Shown: positions 28,907-38,248, counted from the first letter of the stretch. The stretch: DNA of 64,000 bases from Clostridium sp. AM58-1XD (GCF_003464085.1 NZ_QSDR01000010.1:1-64000); one strand, 5' to 3'. The notes: generated by a model from the letters alone, not told the origin. Program-made: numbers and translations.

Positions 28907-28938
28907 ATAAAACTCCTCGTATCGTGTTGCGCCAAACT

Positions 28939-28971
28939 ATAAAAGCCATCTCCTTAGCTCTGAGACGGCTT
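28939..28971 (-). terminator. Probable intrinsic terminator downstream of rpoZ
   Basis: On the minus strand AAGCCGTCTC and GAGATGGCTT pair (one G-T) over a nine-base loop, followed by TTTATAG. The U tract is short, so termination may be partial and rimO may be read through. Confidence 0.55.
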
Positions 28972-29017
28972 AAATAATCAGCAATCGGTAAATGTGAAAT
29001 GAAAACCGCCGTGACGG

Positions 29018-29269
29018 CTACACTTCGTTGCTGTTCACTTCATCATCGCCGACAATTTTAACTTTTGATTTGTATAATTCTTCAATCGCCACGGATAAAG
29101 GCTTCTTGCCTCCGGCAGGTACCATGGCGTCCTCGCCTGCGATCAGCTGTCTTGCTCTCCTTGAAGTCGCTATAACGATGGAATAACGGCTCTGTACCAC
29201 CGGCTGTTCGCCTGGCTCTACGTCGCTGTTTACTACGTTGATTAAATCTGTGTAAGATGGATGTAACAT
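29018..29269 (-). CDS. rpoZ: RNA polymerase omega subunit
   Basis: 83 residues. MLHPSYTDLINVVNSDVEPG, then RYSIVIATSRRARQLIAG, the conserved omega core, and KKPLSVAIEELYKSKVKIVG. Helps fold the beta' subunit. Lies 27 bases downstream of gmk, the usual gmk-rpoZ pair. AAAGGAAG before ATG. Confidence 0.95.
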   Translation of the reverse strand: MLHPSYTDLINVVNSDVEPGEQPVVQSRYSIVIATSRRARQLIAGEDAMVPAGGKKPLSVAIEELYKSKVKIVGDDEVNSNEV

Positions 29270-29296
29270 ATTTTTTCTTCCTTTCTATATACAACT

Positions 29297-29917
29297 TTAA
29301 AGCTGATTTAATTCATATTTCATCTGCTGAATGAACTCCAGATTGTGGCTTACTCTGTGATGCTGCGCCTGAATCAGCCGGTGCATCTCTTCCACACATT
29401 CGTCGATTCTGTCATTCACCAGTATGTAATCGTAATTCTCCATGCCTTCTGCCTCTGCAGAGGCCCGTTTCAGCCTCGCGTCAATCACTTCCAGCGTCTC
29501 CGTACCGCGGCCGATCAGACGGTTTCTGAGTTCAGCTGCGCTGGGGGGCATAACGAAAAGAAGAAGCGTCTCCGGATACTTTTCCTTTACCTTGAGGGCA
29601 CCCTGGATTTCAATTTCCAGAATTACATCCTTTCCCTCGTCCATTTTCTTCATGACATATTCTTTCGGCGTCCCATAATAATGATTGACATACTGAGCGT
29701 ATTCAATCAGTTCGTCCGCCTCAATCTTCTTTTTAAACTCCTCTTCGCTGATAAAGAAATACTCTCTGCCGTTCTCTTCTCCCTCTCGCGGGCTTCTTGT
29801 TGTAGCGGAGATGGACAGCGCATAATTCTCATATTTCTCCATTAGCGCCTTCATAAGCGTTCCCTTTCCGGCTCCTGAGAAACCGGAAACGACGACTAAA
29901 ATTCCTTTATTACTCAT
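29297..29917 (-). CDS. gmk: Guanylate kinase
   Basis: GMP + ATP to GDP + ADP. Start MSNKGILVVVSGFSGAGKGT, with CGGAG upstream; a longer frame of 22 codons has no site. 206 residues. P-loop SGFSGAGKGTLMKAL, GMP-binding SATTRSPREGEENGREYFF, and EIEIQGALKVKEKYP. Preceded by yicC at 28 bases. Confidence 0.96.
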   Translation of the reverse strand: MSNKGILVVVSGFSGAGKGTLMKALMEKYENYALSISATTRSPREGEENGREYFFISEEEFKKKIEADELIEYAQYVNHYYGTPKEYVMKKMDEGKDVILEIEIQGALKVKEKYPETLLLFVMPPSAAELRNRLIGRGTETLEVIDARLKRASAEAEGMENYDYILVNDRIDECVEEMHRLIQAQHHRVSHNLEFIQQMKYELNQL

Positions 29918-29945
29918 GTCAGATGCTCCGTTCCGTCGTAATCTA

Positions 29946-30824
29946 TCATTCAATATTCTGAATCTGTTCCCGCACCTTTTCAATCTCCGTCTTCAGGGCA
30001 ATCGCCTTATCGGAAACAGCCAGGTCCGTGGATTTGGACAGCGTCGTGTTCGCTTCCCTGTTCATCTCCTGAGCGATGAAATCCAGTTCCCTTCCGATCG
30101 TACCTCCGGAAAGCAGCTTCGTTTTCATTGTCTCAATATGGCTGCGCAGGCGGACCATCTCTTCATCCACGCAGATCTTGTCGGCAAAAATCGTAACTTC
30201 CGCCGCTATTCTGCTTTCGTCAATGGAAGCCGTCTCAAGCAGCTCCTTCACCTTATCTTCCAGTTTCTGCCTGTATTCAGAAAGGATCTGCGGCTCTCTC
30301 TCTCCGATGAAGTCTACCAGCTCCCTCATATAATCCAGCTTTCCTACTAGATCTTCCCTCAGATGCTCGCCTTCCGTAATCCGAGTCCCGACAAAGCGCT
30401 TCGCTGCCTCTTCTACAGCCCCAGACAGGACCTTCCACAGATGTTCCTCATCTTCCGGCACCTCTTCCATTGTAAGGACTTCCGGACATTTTGCCAAAAC
30501 AGACGCCTTCATGTCATTCTGGATTCCGAACTGTTCGGACATCTTCTTAAAATACTCCACGTACTCGGCAGCCAGACCGCTGTTGTACTTCAGGCACATA
30601 TTGCCTTCCGTATAGTCCTCGTAGCTGATATATACGTCTACCTTGCCCCTCTGAACATAACTTTTCAGAAGCGTACGGATGCCTGCTTCGAAATAGTTGA
30701 ATTTCTTCGGCATCTTGATGCTTAAATCCAGATATCTGTGATTGACGGCTTTCATTTCGACAGAAATCTTATATTCATCTGTCACGACTTCATATCTTCC
30801 GAAGCCGGTCATACTCTTTAACAT
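29946..30824 (-). CDS. yicC: YicC-family endoribonuclease
   Basis: About 292 residues from MLKSMTGFGRYEVVTDEY (GTGAGGG upstream; the ORF can be extended 19 codons without support). N-terminal YicC-like domain with VEMKAVNHRYLDLSIKMP and RGKVDVYISYED, then C-terminal DUF1732 core (RLRSHIETMKTKLLSGGTIG, LDFIAQEMNREANTTLSKS). YicC proteins are single-strand RNA nucleases. In most clostridia remA sits between yicC and gmk; here only 28 bases separate them. First gene behind a near-consensus promoter. Confidence 0.92.
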   Translation of the reverse strand: MLKSMTGFGRYEVVTDEYKISVEMKAVNHRYLDLSIKMPKKFNYFEAGIRTLLKSYVQRGKVDVYISYEDYTEGNMCLKYNSGLAAEYVEYFKKMSEQFGIQNDMKASVLAKCPEVLTMEEVPEDEEHLWKVLSGAVEEAAKRFVGTRITEGEHLREDLVGKLDYMRELVDFIGEREPQILSEYRQKLEDKVKELLETASIDESRIAAEVTIFADKICVDEEMVRLRSHIETMKTKLLSGGTIGRELDFIAQEMNREANTTLSKSTDLAVSDKAIALKTEIEKVREQIQNIE

Positions 30825-30857
30825 CGGACTGCCCTCACTTTCACATAGATACTGTTT

Positions 30858-30886
30858 ATTATAATTCATATAGAAAAGCAAGTCAA
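30858..30886 (-). promoter_or_regulatory. Promoter of yicC-gmk-rpoZ
   Basis: On the minus strand TTGACT (30881-30886), a 17-base spacer and TATAAT (30858-30863). Start near 30851 leaves a short leader of about 27 bases. A weaker opposite candidate for rqcH, TATACT at 30972-30977, has no clear -35. Confidence 0.8.
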
Positions 30887-31037
30887 CAATACTTTTTCAC
30901 TTAATTCACGTATCCATTCAGCCGGGCAGCCGATTCAATGGAAAACCCTTTTCCCTGCCTATAATTTGTGATATACTTCTAAAATATGAAGATCAGGCCT
31001 GTTTTTGCCTGACTAACCGGTATTGGAGGTAACACAA

Positions 31038-32777
31038 ATGGCTTTTGACGGAATTGTAATTGCAAACCTGGTCCGCGATATGAAGGCTGCTTTAGAGGGC
31101 GGCAAAGTAGCGAAAATCGCCCAGCCGGAAAAGGATGAACTGCTTTTTACTATAAAAAACCAGAAGGAGACTCACCGCCTGCTGATCTCTGCAAGCGCCA
31201 GCCTTCCTCTGATCTATTTTACGGATACCAATAAACAGGGGCCTATGACGGCTCCTAATTTCTGCATGCTTTTGCGTAAGCACATCGGCAACGCCAGAAT
31301 CATTACCATATCCCAGCCCGGCCTTGAGCGCGTAATCGAAATGGAATTTGAACATCTGGATGAGCTGGGCGATTTATGCCGCAAGAGGCTGATGATCGAA
31401 ATGATGGGAAAACACAGCAACATCATTTTCTGCAAAGAGGACGGAACGATTCTGGACGGTATCAAACATGTTTCCGTTCAGATGAGTTCTGTCAGGGAGG
31501 TTCTGCCCGGCAGACAGTATTTCATCCCTCAGACGGTGGAAAAAGAAAATCCCCTGGCCGTTCAGGAAGACCGCTTTATAGAAATCATGAAGGGAACGCC
31601 TGCTCCGCTTCAGAAGGCGCTGTATCAGAAGTTTACAGGCATCAGCCCCGTGATCGGAACGGAGCTTGCCCATCTGGCTTCCATCGACGGAGATATACCT
31701 GCCAATGAACTGTCCGAACTGGAGCTGATCCATCTTTATCACACGTTCGCCCTCATGATGGACGATATTAAAGGTGGACGGTTCTGCCCCAATATCATCT
31801 GTCAGAACGGAGAACCTGTGGAGTTTTCCTCCCTTCCTCTTACGTGCTTTGACGGCGGTGCGTTTACATCAATGCCGTATTCTTCTGTCAGCGAGCTGTT
31901 GGACGATTACTATTCTTCCAGAAATACGATTACCCGTATCAAACAGAAATCCTCTGATTTGCGGAAAATCGTACAGACGCTGTTGGAGCGCAGCTATAAA
32001 AAATACGACCTCCAGCTGAAACAGCTGAAGGATACGGAAAAACGGGATAAATACAAGGTATACGGAGAACTGATCAATACTTACGGCTATGAGCTTTCCG
32101 GCGGCGAAAAGGAACTGCGCTGTTTAAACTACTACACAAACGAAGAAATTAAAATTCCTCTGGATCCGCAGCTGTCTCCCAAGGAAAACGCCCAGAAGCA
32201 TTTCGACAAATACAACAAGCTGAAGCGTACCTTTGAAGCGCTTACCGACCAGACGAGAGAGACAAAACAGGAGATCGACCATCTGGAATCCATCAGCACG
32301 GCCCTCGATATTGCACTGAAAGAAGACGACCTCGTTCAGATCAAAGAGGAACTGATGGAATATGGCTATGTGAAAAAGAGACCATACGGAAGTAAGCGGC
32401 CCAAAATAACGAGCCGGCCATACCATTATATTTCAACTGACGGCTTCCACATCTATGTAGGGAAAAATAATTATCAGAATGAGGAAGTTACCTTTAAGCT
32501 GGCTTCCGGCAACGACTGGTGGTTCCATGCAAAGGGAATTCCCGGATCCCATGTGATCGTAAAATCGGAGGGAAAGGAACTGCCTGACCGCGTCTTTGAA
32601 GAGGCGGGAGCCATCGCTGCCTACTACTCGAAAGGGCGCAGCAATGACAAGGTGGAGATCGATTATGTCCAGAGAAAATCAGTAAAGAAGGTGACGGGTG
32701 GCGCTCCGGGATTCGTCATCTATCACACAAATTATTCTCTCGTGGCCTCTCCTTCCTGTAATTTTAAAGAAGTGTAA
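31038..32777 (+). CDS. rqcH: Ribosome quality-control protein RqcH (NFACT family)
   Basis: 579 residues, full NFACT length. Start MAFDGIVIANLVRDMKAALE, with GGAGG eight bases upstream. NFACT-N domain (FTIKNQKETHRLLISASAS, FCMLLRKHIGNARI, MIEMMGKHSNIIF), central helix-hairpin and coiled coil around 280-420, and NFACT-R (GFHIYVGKNNYQNEEVTFK, DWWFHAKGIPGSHVIVKS, ADPRV-like segment). It binds obstructed 50S subunits and adds Ala tails; older names call it fibronectin-binding. Monocistronic on the plus strand, divergent from yicC. Confidence 0.95.
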   Translation: MAFDGIVIANLVRDMKAALEGGKVAKIAQPEKDELLFTIKNQKETHRLLISASASLPLIYFTDTNKQGPMTAPNFCMLLRKHIGNARIITISQPGLERVIEMEFEHLDELGDLCRKRLMIEMMGKHSNIIFCKEDGTILDGIKHVSVQMSSVREVLPGRQYFIPQTVEKENPLAVQEDRFIEIMKGTPAPLQKALYQKFTGISPVIGTELAHLASIDGDIPANELSELELIHLYHTFALMMDDIKGGRFCPNIICQNGEPVEFSSLPLTCFDGGAFTSMPYSSVSELLDDYYSSRNTITRIKQKSSDLRKIVQTLLERSYKKYDLQLKQLKDTEKRDKYKVYGELINTYGYELSGGEKELRCLNYYTNEEIKIPLDPQLSPKENAQKHFDKYNKLKRTFEALTDQTRETKQEIDHLESISTALDIALKEDDLVQIKEELMEYGYVKKRPYGSKRPKITSRPYHYISTDGFHIYVGKNNYQNEEVTFKLASGNDWWFHAKGIPGSHVIVKSEGKELPDRVFEEAGAIAAYYSKGRSNDKVEIDYVQRKSVKKVTGGAPGFVIYHTNYSLVASPSCNFKEV

Positions 32778-32847
32778 GATATAAAATATTGCCCCATGTA
32801 CAGGATTCAGTTTCAAGGCGTAACTAAATCAGCCGATCAACGGGAAG

Positions 32848-33357
32848 TTAGTGCCCTTCTATATTGCCTATAAATGGGGCTGATGTATTTATATAGAACA
32901 AATAATACCCATCATCTGTATTTTTCACATAGCAATTCCATTCATTGAATGTATAGAATTCAGACATTGAATCTTCTATTTCAGACTTTTGCAGCTGTGT
33001 TGAAAATGTTATGGAAGATAGACAGTCAACGTGATTCCCCGTTCCTGATGTATTCCCGGTTTCGGAATATATATCCACAATCTGAATGTCCGGAATCGTA
33101 TTCTCCAAATTCGCCTGCAACTGCTCTGTCTGTCTCTTGGTGGCAATATGATTTACTCCCATGCCAAAGATTTCATAGAGTACCCAAATTGCTATTAATA
33201 TAATGGGTGAAAATAAAAGTACTATCGAAAATGTATGTATAAAGTTTTTTTTCCTCTTATGTTTCGCTGAAAATAAAGCCCGAATAAAAGCGGCCGGCAG
33301 GCATACAAGTAAACACAAAATGAGAATACGTAAAACGATAGAGATGCCATTTTGCAC
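32848..33357 (-). CDS. AT-rich hypothetical membrane protein
   Basis: About 169 residues if GTG at 33357 is the start; that codon follows AAGGAGG by eight bases. The frame remains open for another 35 codons up to an ATG at 33459, so a longer form is possible. Two hydrophobic segments near the N terminus (LRILILCLLVCLPAAF and FSIVLLFSPIILIAIWVLY), then an external-like domain with VDIYSETGNTSGTGNH and FNEWNCYVKNTDDGYYLFY. Not recognised. Its base composition is clearly richer in A+T than the genes around it, and it lies next to a 17-base inverted repeat; both hint at acquisition. Confidence 0.6.
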   Translation of the reverse strand: MQNGISIVLRILILCLLVCLPAAFIRALFSAKHKRKKNFIHTFSIVLLFSPIILIAIWVLYEIFGMGVNHIATKRQTEQLQANLENTIPDIQIVDIYSETGNTSGTGNHVDCLSSITFSTQLQKSEIEDSMSEFYTFNEWNCYVKNTDDGYYLFYINTSAPFIGNIEGH

Positions 33358-33516
33358 GATACAATCCTCCTTTAAGCAGAGCGGTTCTTTTGTGGTAAAG
33401 TAAGCATACTTAGGTTTTCCAAGCTCGTTGAATACTTCAGCAAAAGTAGCTAGAGGCATAATAAAAATCGGATTATGCTGTTATGCTGTTTCCCCGCTCC
33501 TTAAAAGTTACGAAAA

Positions 33517-33583
33517 GAGGGTGTTGCAAAAAGTCGAATTAGTTGTGCCACGGCAATGCTTTATTCCTTTTTGCAACACCCTC
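33517..33583. repeat. 67-base element with perfect 17-base inverted repeats
   Basis: GAGGGTGTTGCAAAAAG (33517-33533) and its exact reverse complement (33567-33583) bound 33 bases. The arm resembles terminal repeats of DDE insertion sequences (GGGTGTTGCAAAA-type), which would make this a MITE or a collapsed IS remnant. No target duplication is evident. Alternatively, read on the minus strand the second arm is followed by TTTT, so the hairpin may terminate the glyoxalase-like transcript, although the loop is large for that. The rest of the 297 bases from 33358 to 33654 shows nothing further. Confidence 0.7.
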
Positions 33584-33654
33584 AGCAATATTTCCTCGCT
33601 TTTCCGGGGCTTCACTATTTTTTCTGTCCTACTTCAGGTTTGGGGAATATCCGT

Positions 33655-34020
33655 TTATTTCCTCGGAATGATCTCAATCCAATAACCATCCGGATCGGAG
33701 ATAAAGTAAATTCCCATTTTTTCATTTACAAAACACACGCATCCCATCTCCTGATGCTTTTTGAAAAGCTCATCATAGTCATCTACGTGGAATGCCAGAT
33801 GAAATTCACACTCACCCAGGTTGTATGGTTCCGTTCTGTCGCGGAGCCATGTGAGCTCCAGGTTAAAATCCGTCTGTCCGTCACCCAAAAATACGAGTTT
33901 AAAGGAACCGTCTTCTGCATTTTTTTCGCGGACCGGTTCAAGCCCGAGGGCTTCCTTATAAAACGCCAGGCTCTTTTCCAGATTCAGTACATTAAAATTA
34001 AAGTGATTGAATGTAATCAT
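33655..34020 (-). CDS. VOC-family protein, glyoxalase I-like
   Basis: 121 residues made of two beta-alpha-beta-beta-beta modules. NHFNFNVLNLEKSLAFYKEA contributes the first metal His; the second half CEFHLAFHVDDYDELFKKHQ and the terminal FISDPDGYWIEIIPRK give the other His and Glu ligands. This is the arrangement of lactoylglutathione lyase, but clostridia seldom have glutathione, so the true substrate is uncertain. AAAAAGGAG before ATG. Confidence 0.88.
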   Translation of the reverse strand: MITFNHFNFNVLNLEKSLAFYKEALGLEPVREKNAEDGSFKLVFLGDGQTDFNLELTWLRDRTEPYNLGECEFHLAFHVDDYDELFKKHQEMGCVCFVNEKMGIYFISDPDGYWIEIIPRK

Positions 34021-34079
34021 AGGGCATTTCTCCTTTTTATATATTTTATATCCTTCACAGGCCGCCAGGTTTCTGCCTA

Positions 34080-34769
34080 TTATCGGATTGCCGCCATGGC
34101 GGCCTTTTCCGCATGTATCTGCGTTGTATCAAAAACAGGAAGGGACGATTCTTTCTGTTGAATTAAAAGGCCGATTTCCGTACAGCCCAGAATTACTCCC
34201 TGAGCGCCCCGAGCTTTCAGCTTCTCGATGATCCGGAGATATTTTTCTTTTGATTCTTCTGAAATGATTCCAAGACACAGTTCGTTATAGATTACATCGT
34301 TCACAAGTTCGATGTCCTGCCCTTCAGGAACCAGCACCGTGATTCCTGCATCTTCCAGCTTTTTTCTGTAAAACTCCTGTGTCATGGTATATTTTGTTCC
34401 AAGCAGAGCCACCTTCCTTATGCAGTTCGCTTCCAGCGCTTCTGCCGCAGCTTCTGCAATGTGGATAATCGGAATGTGAATACGGCTCTGTATCTGTGGA
34501 GCTACTTTATGCATCGTATTCGTACAGATAACGATGAAATCGGCTCCCGCTTTTTCCAGGCTCTGGGCGGCTTTTGCCAGAATATCCGCGCTTTTGTCCC
34601 AGTCTCCCGCCGCCTGACATGTTTCAATTTCCGAAAAATCCACGCTGTACAGCAGAACTTTTGCAGAATGCAGCCCGCCCAGCTCCCTTTTTACTACTTC
34701 GTTAATCACCTGGTAATACGTAACCGTACTCTCCCAGCTCATCCCACCTAACAAACCAATCGTCTTCAT
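34080..34769 (-). CDS. Aspartate/glutamate racemase family protein
   Basis: 229 residues. KTIGLLGGMSWESTVTYYQV at the N terminus, FIVICTNTMHKVAPQI with the first catalytic Cys, and GVILGCTEIGLLIQQKES with the second, which defines the PLP-independent two-cysteine racemases. Closest in pattern to YgeA/RacX-type broad-specificity or aspartate racemases; MurI glutamate racemase has a different surround. AAGGGGG before ATG. The 169 bases upstream (34770-34938) show no feature. Confidence 0.9.
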   Translation of the reverse strand: MKTIGLLGGMSWESTVTYYQVINEVVKRELGGLHSAKVLLYSVDFSEIETCQAAGDWDKSADILAKAAQSLEKAGADFIVICTNTMHKVAPQIQSRIHIPIIHIAEAAAEALEANCIRKVALLGTKYTMTQEFYRKKLEDAGITVLVPEGQDIELVNDVIYNELCLGIISEESKEKYLRIIEKLKARGAQGVILGCTEIGLLIQQKESSLPVFDTTQIHAEKAAMAAIR

Positions 34770-34938
34770 ATGCCCATCCCCCTTATATATTCATACATTG
34801 GCAGCTCAAATATCTATACCAGCTTTTCAACTCCGCCGCCATCTGACAGCAGTTTCCGCGCCAAATTTTGCGGCTTGGCAACTACTGCCTGGAACAACAT
34901 TTGGCGTCAGAAACTGTACGGGAAACGCAAACTCCGCT

Positions 34939-36783
34939 TTACTCCGCCGTAAAAATCACAATCATACTCATCGGGGTATCGCCTCTCGGCTCCTCTTCCG
35001 CGTCTTCCACATAGAAATTCATGGAGAATTCCAGCGGTACATACTGCTGCTTCGGTGCCGGGATTGTAAAGATCGGCCACTGATCCGTAAGCTCAAAGGT
35101 GGTCAGAACCTCTCCTTCAGATGAGACGGTAATCGTCTCTCCTCCCTTTAAAGGCCTTGGGTAATAACAGTCGAAGCGGATTTCCCCGCTGGTTCCGGTG
35201 AATATATCTACAGCCGCCTTTTGGTCCATCCAGCTGTCTTCATAATATCCATATATCGTCTTGAATTTTTCCACCTCTACAAGAGGAGTTATATCGATAT
35301 AGCGCTGCCGGATCTTGTCCTCCTTCAGAACGAACACATGATCCTTATCCGTAACCGGGCCTAACTCTTCCAGGTCCTTCAGAAAAGTTACCCTTGGAGT
35401 CTCCAGGGATTTATCTTTCCTGTAAGGCTTCCAGAAGGTATCGATAATATAGTCGTCCAGCTTAAAATGATTGCCGATAATCTTAATCTCTGATCCGAAA
35501 ATCTGATCCCCATACGTTCCGTATGTCACCTCAGCCAGAGAATTCGCCCGCAGCTGTGTGGGCCAGTAATACAGATTTCCGTAATTGCTCCTGTAGAACA
35601 GTTCGACAGGAACCAGCAGCAGAAAATATCCAAAAAGCAGGATCCGTCCGGCAAGAGCCGTTCTTTTTCCGCCTTCCATATCCAGGATCCGACAGAGGAA
35701 AATCAGAAAGAACAGCGCTCCGGCATACGTGACGTAAACCCATCGCATCTCCACGCGGATCGTAGAGCTGGCTGCTCCAATGCACATCGCCAGGAACGTC
35801 AGGATCATGATTGCGTTACATAGATATTCCACTCGGTTCTTCTTTTTCCATGCAGCACATATGGCCAGAGCGACAATGCCCAGCAGCGCTGCATCCATCA
35901 GATATACAATCAGCTTGATCTTCATCGGCACGTTGATCCACTCGACGCCGCACAGGTGAATATATCCTGCATTGATTCCAAATACATATAAAACATTGCT
36001 GACTGCGAATTTAAGGGCCTGCGTTACGGAAAATGTCTCTGTTACATTTGTTCCCCCTGTTCCGGCGGGCGTAAAACTTCCCATCGCCAGAAACCGGAGT
36101 CCTGCTACAACAAGAAATGCGGCCAGAGCCGTGAGAATCATCCGATACTCCCTTTTTCCTTCCGGTGAGCGCCTGAGCACGGCCTGTTTCAGGATGACTG
36201 CCACCACCATCACAACAGTCAGTACCATAAAGCGTTCATGCGTTAGACATGTAATCACATATATGATATCTGCCAGCAGGAATTCCCTGTGGCCGTCTTC
36301 CTTTTGCATATACTGATATAAGAGAAACAGGATCGCAAAAGAGCCCCATAAAGCGACCGTCTCCATCAGGCCATATGCCTGGGAAATCTGATAATAGGAA
36401 AAATGGGAAAGCAGATATGCCAGTCCGGCAAACAAGCTCGGCATCGTCCGTTTTCCAATCACCTTTGTGCAGTGGAAAATCGTAAGGGCTACGAAACAGT
36501 TCAGTACGATATTGACTGCCACGGTAAATCGGATATTTGGTCCCAGAAGCCAGAGTTCCAAATAGCTTAAAATATTAAATACAAGGCGGAATTTCGTCCC
36601 TCCCAAAGGACAAATATACTTTAAAAAAGGCTCCTGGTCATAACAGTACCAAAGATAAAGATCATCCAGGCAGTATCCGTCCGTACGGATTCCAGCATTG
36701 ACCAGAAAGCCAAAGAGAAGGAATACCGCCAGGGCAAGCAGGTATTCCATTCTCTGTAATCGTCTCTCTTTTAATTCCATCAT
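34939..36783 (-). CDS. Large polytopic membrane protein, GT-C glycosyltransferase-like
   Basis: 614 residues. About ten hydrophobic segments fill residues 12-385 (LLALAVFLLFGFLVNAG and on), followed by a soluble C-terminal domain of about 230 residues with strand-rich character (ITVSSEGEVLTTFELTDQWP). The first external loop is acidic (GYCLDDLYLWYCYDQEP), placed where GT-C enzymes carry the catalytic Asp/Glu. No exact family is claimed. It begins 15 bases after serS, with GGGGAT before ATG, so may be read from the serS transcript. Confidence 0.7.
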   Translation of the reverse strand: MMELKERRLQRMEYLLALAVFLLFGFLVNAGIRTDGYCLDDLYLWYCYDQEPFLKYICPLGGTKFRLVFNILSYLELWLLGPNIRFTVAVNIVLNCFVALTIFHCTKVIGKRTMPSLFAGLAYLLSHFSYYQISQAYGLMETVALWGSFAILFLLYQYMQKEDGHREFLLADIIYVITCLTHERFMVLTVVMVVAVILKQAVLRRSPEGKREYRMILTALAAFLVVAGLRFLAMGSFTPAGTGGTNVTETFSVTQALKFAVSNVLYVFGINAGYIHLCGVEWINVPMKIKLIVYLMDAALLGIVALAICAAWKKKNRVEYLCNAIMILTFLAMCIGAASSTIRVEMRWVYVTYAGALFFLIFLCRILDMEGGKRTALAGRILLFGYFLLLVPVELFYRSNYGNLYYWPTQLRANSLAEVTYGTYGDQIFGSEIKIIGNHFKLDDYIIDTFWKPYRKDKSLETPRVTFLKDLEELGPVTDKDHVFVLKEDKIRQRYIDITPLVEVEKFKTIYGYYEDSWMDQKAAVDIFTGTSGEIRFDCYYPRPLKGGETITVSSEGEVLTTFELTDQWPIFTIPAPKQQYVPLEFSMNFYVEDAEEEPRGDTPMSMIVIFTAE

Positions 36784-36797
36784 ATAATCCCCAACAT

Positions 36798-38077
36798 CTA
36801 CCGGATTTCTTTCATTCCGCCCATATAAGGCTGAAGTACTTCAGGAATCCGAACACTGCCGTCTGCCTGAAGGTTATTCTCCAAAAATGCGATCAGCATT
36901 CTCGGCGGAGCTACTACGGTATTATTCAGCGTATGGGCAAAATATTTCGTTCCGTCCTCTCCGTTTACACGGATTTTCAGGCGGCGGGCCTGCGCATCAC
37001 CCAGGTTGGAGCAGCTTCCAACCTCAAAATATTTCTGCTGTCTTGGAGACCATGCTTCTACGTCTACGGACTTCACCTTCAGATCTGCAAGATCGCCGGA
37101 GCAGCACTCCAGTGTGCGAACCGGAATATCCATAGAGCGGAACAGGTCAACTGTATTCTGCCACAGCTTTTCATACCACATCTTGCTGTCTTCCGGTTTG
37201 CAGACAACGATCATCTCCTGCTTCTCAAACTGATGAATCCGGTAAACGCCTCTTTCTTCAAGGCCGTGTGCTCCTTTTTCCTTACGGAAGCATGGTGAAT
37301 AGCTTGTCAGAGTCTGCGGAAGCTTTTCCTCCGGAAGAATCGTATCAATAAACTTGCCGATCATGGAATGCTCGCTGGTACCAATCAGATAGAGATCTTC
37401 ACCTTCAATCTTGTACATCATGGCATCCATTTCCGCAAAGCTCATTACGCCTGTCACCACGTTGCTTCGAATCATGAAAGGCGGAATACAGTAAGTAAAT
37501 CCCCGGTTAATCATGAAATCGCGCGCATAGGAAATCACAGCTGAATGCAGCCTTGCGATATCTCCCATGAGGTAGTAGAATCCGTTACCTGCCACTTTTC
37601 TGGCACTGTCTAAATCAATTCCGTTGAATTTTTCCATGATCTCCGTATGGTAGGGAATCTCAAAATCAGGTACAACCGGCTCGCCGTATCTCTGAACTTC
37701 AACGTTCTCGCTGTCGTCCTTTCCGATCGGACACTTGGATCGATGATATTCGGTATGGTCATCATGATCTTTGTGATTCTTTCTTCCAGCTCTTTTTCAG
37801 CCGCTTCCAGCTCTGCAAGACGTTTTGCGCCTTCGCTTACCTGCAGTTTTACTGCTTCAGCCTCTTCTTTCTTACCCTGACCCATCAAAGCGCCGATCTG
37901 TTTGGACAGCTTATTGCGGCTGGCACGGAGATTGTCTGCCTCTGCCTTAGTTGAACGGTTTTCTGTGTCCAGTTCAATCACTTCATCAACTAAAGGGAGC
38001 TTGCTGTCCTGGAACTTATTTTTAATGTTCTGTTTTACGATGTCAGGATTTTCTCTGACAAATTTTAAATCTAACAT
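36798..38077 (-). CDS. serS: Seryl-tRNA synthetase (one frame break)
   Basis: Charges tRNA-Ser; essential. Start MLDLKFVRENPDIVKQNIKN, with AGGAGG six bases upstream. N-terminal antiparallel coiled-coil arm to about residue 105 (SKQIGALMGQGKKEEAEAVK). The frame breaks in TIPNIIDPSV; adding one C at 37729-37730 gives IDPSVPIGKDDSENVEVQRY and joins the catalytic part with motif 2 (SPCFRKEKGAHG, GVYRIHQFEKQEM) and motif 3 (NTVVAPPRMLIAFLENN). Repaired length about 427. As serS is essential, the break is almost surely a sequence error. No T-box leader was found upstream. Confidence 0.94.
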
Positions 38078-38166
38078 AATTTTCCTCCTGGAATTTTTTC
38101 TTCTTTTTTCGCCGTATGTTCGCTGCAAAGCATATTTTCAATCATAGGCAATGTCCTCAATGACTG

Positions 38167-38196
38167 AAAAAAGCGCAAATTCTTATGAATCTGCGC
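38167..38196 (-). terminator. Intrinsic terminator after the ECF S-component gene
   Basis: On the minus strand GCGCAGATTC and GAATTTGCGC form a 10-base-pair stem (one G-T) with loop ATAA, followed by six Ts. It separates the S-component transcript from serS, which therefore needs its own promoter in 38078-38165, not clearly seen. Confidence 0.85.
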
Positions 38197-38248
38197 ATGA
38201 TTATACTACAATTTGGAAGGAAAGAAAAGCCCTTTTCCGGTTTTTCCC

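Noticed and set aside
28985..29017. CCGCCGTGACGGC palindrome just after rpoZ as the terminator
   Set aside because: Short stem without a U tract on the minus strand; the hairpin at 28939-28971 is a better candidate.
31092..31742. Minus-strand open frames within rqcH
   Set aside because: Short shadows of the RqcH coding sequence with no initiation site or known motif.
36798..38077. serS, and likewise def and fmt, as true pseudogenes
   Set aside because: They are essential, motifs continue perfectly in the next frame, and each break is a one-base homopolymer loss like all others here.
38078..38165. T-box leader upstream of serS
   Set aside because: No AGGGTGGNACCGCG-type T-box sequence and too little room; the hairpin there is the terminator of the preceding gene.
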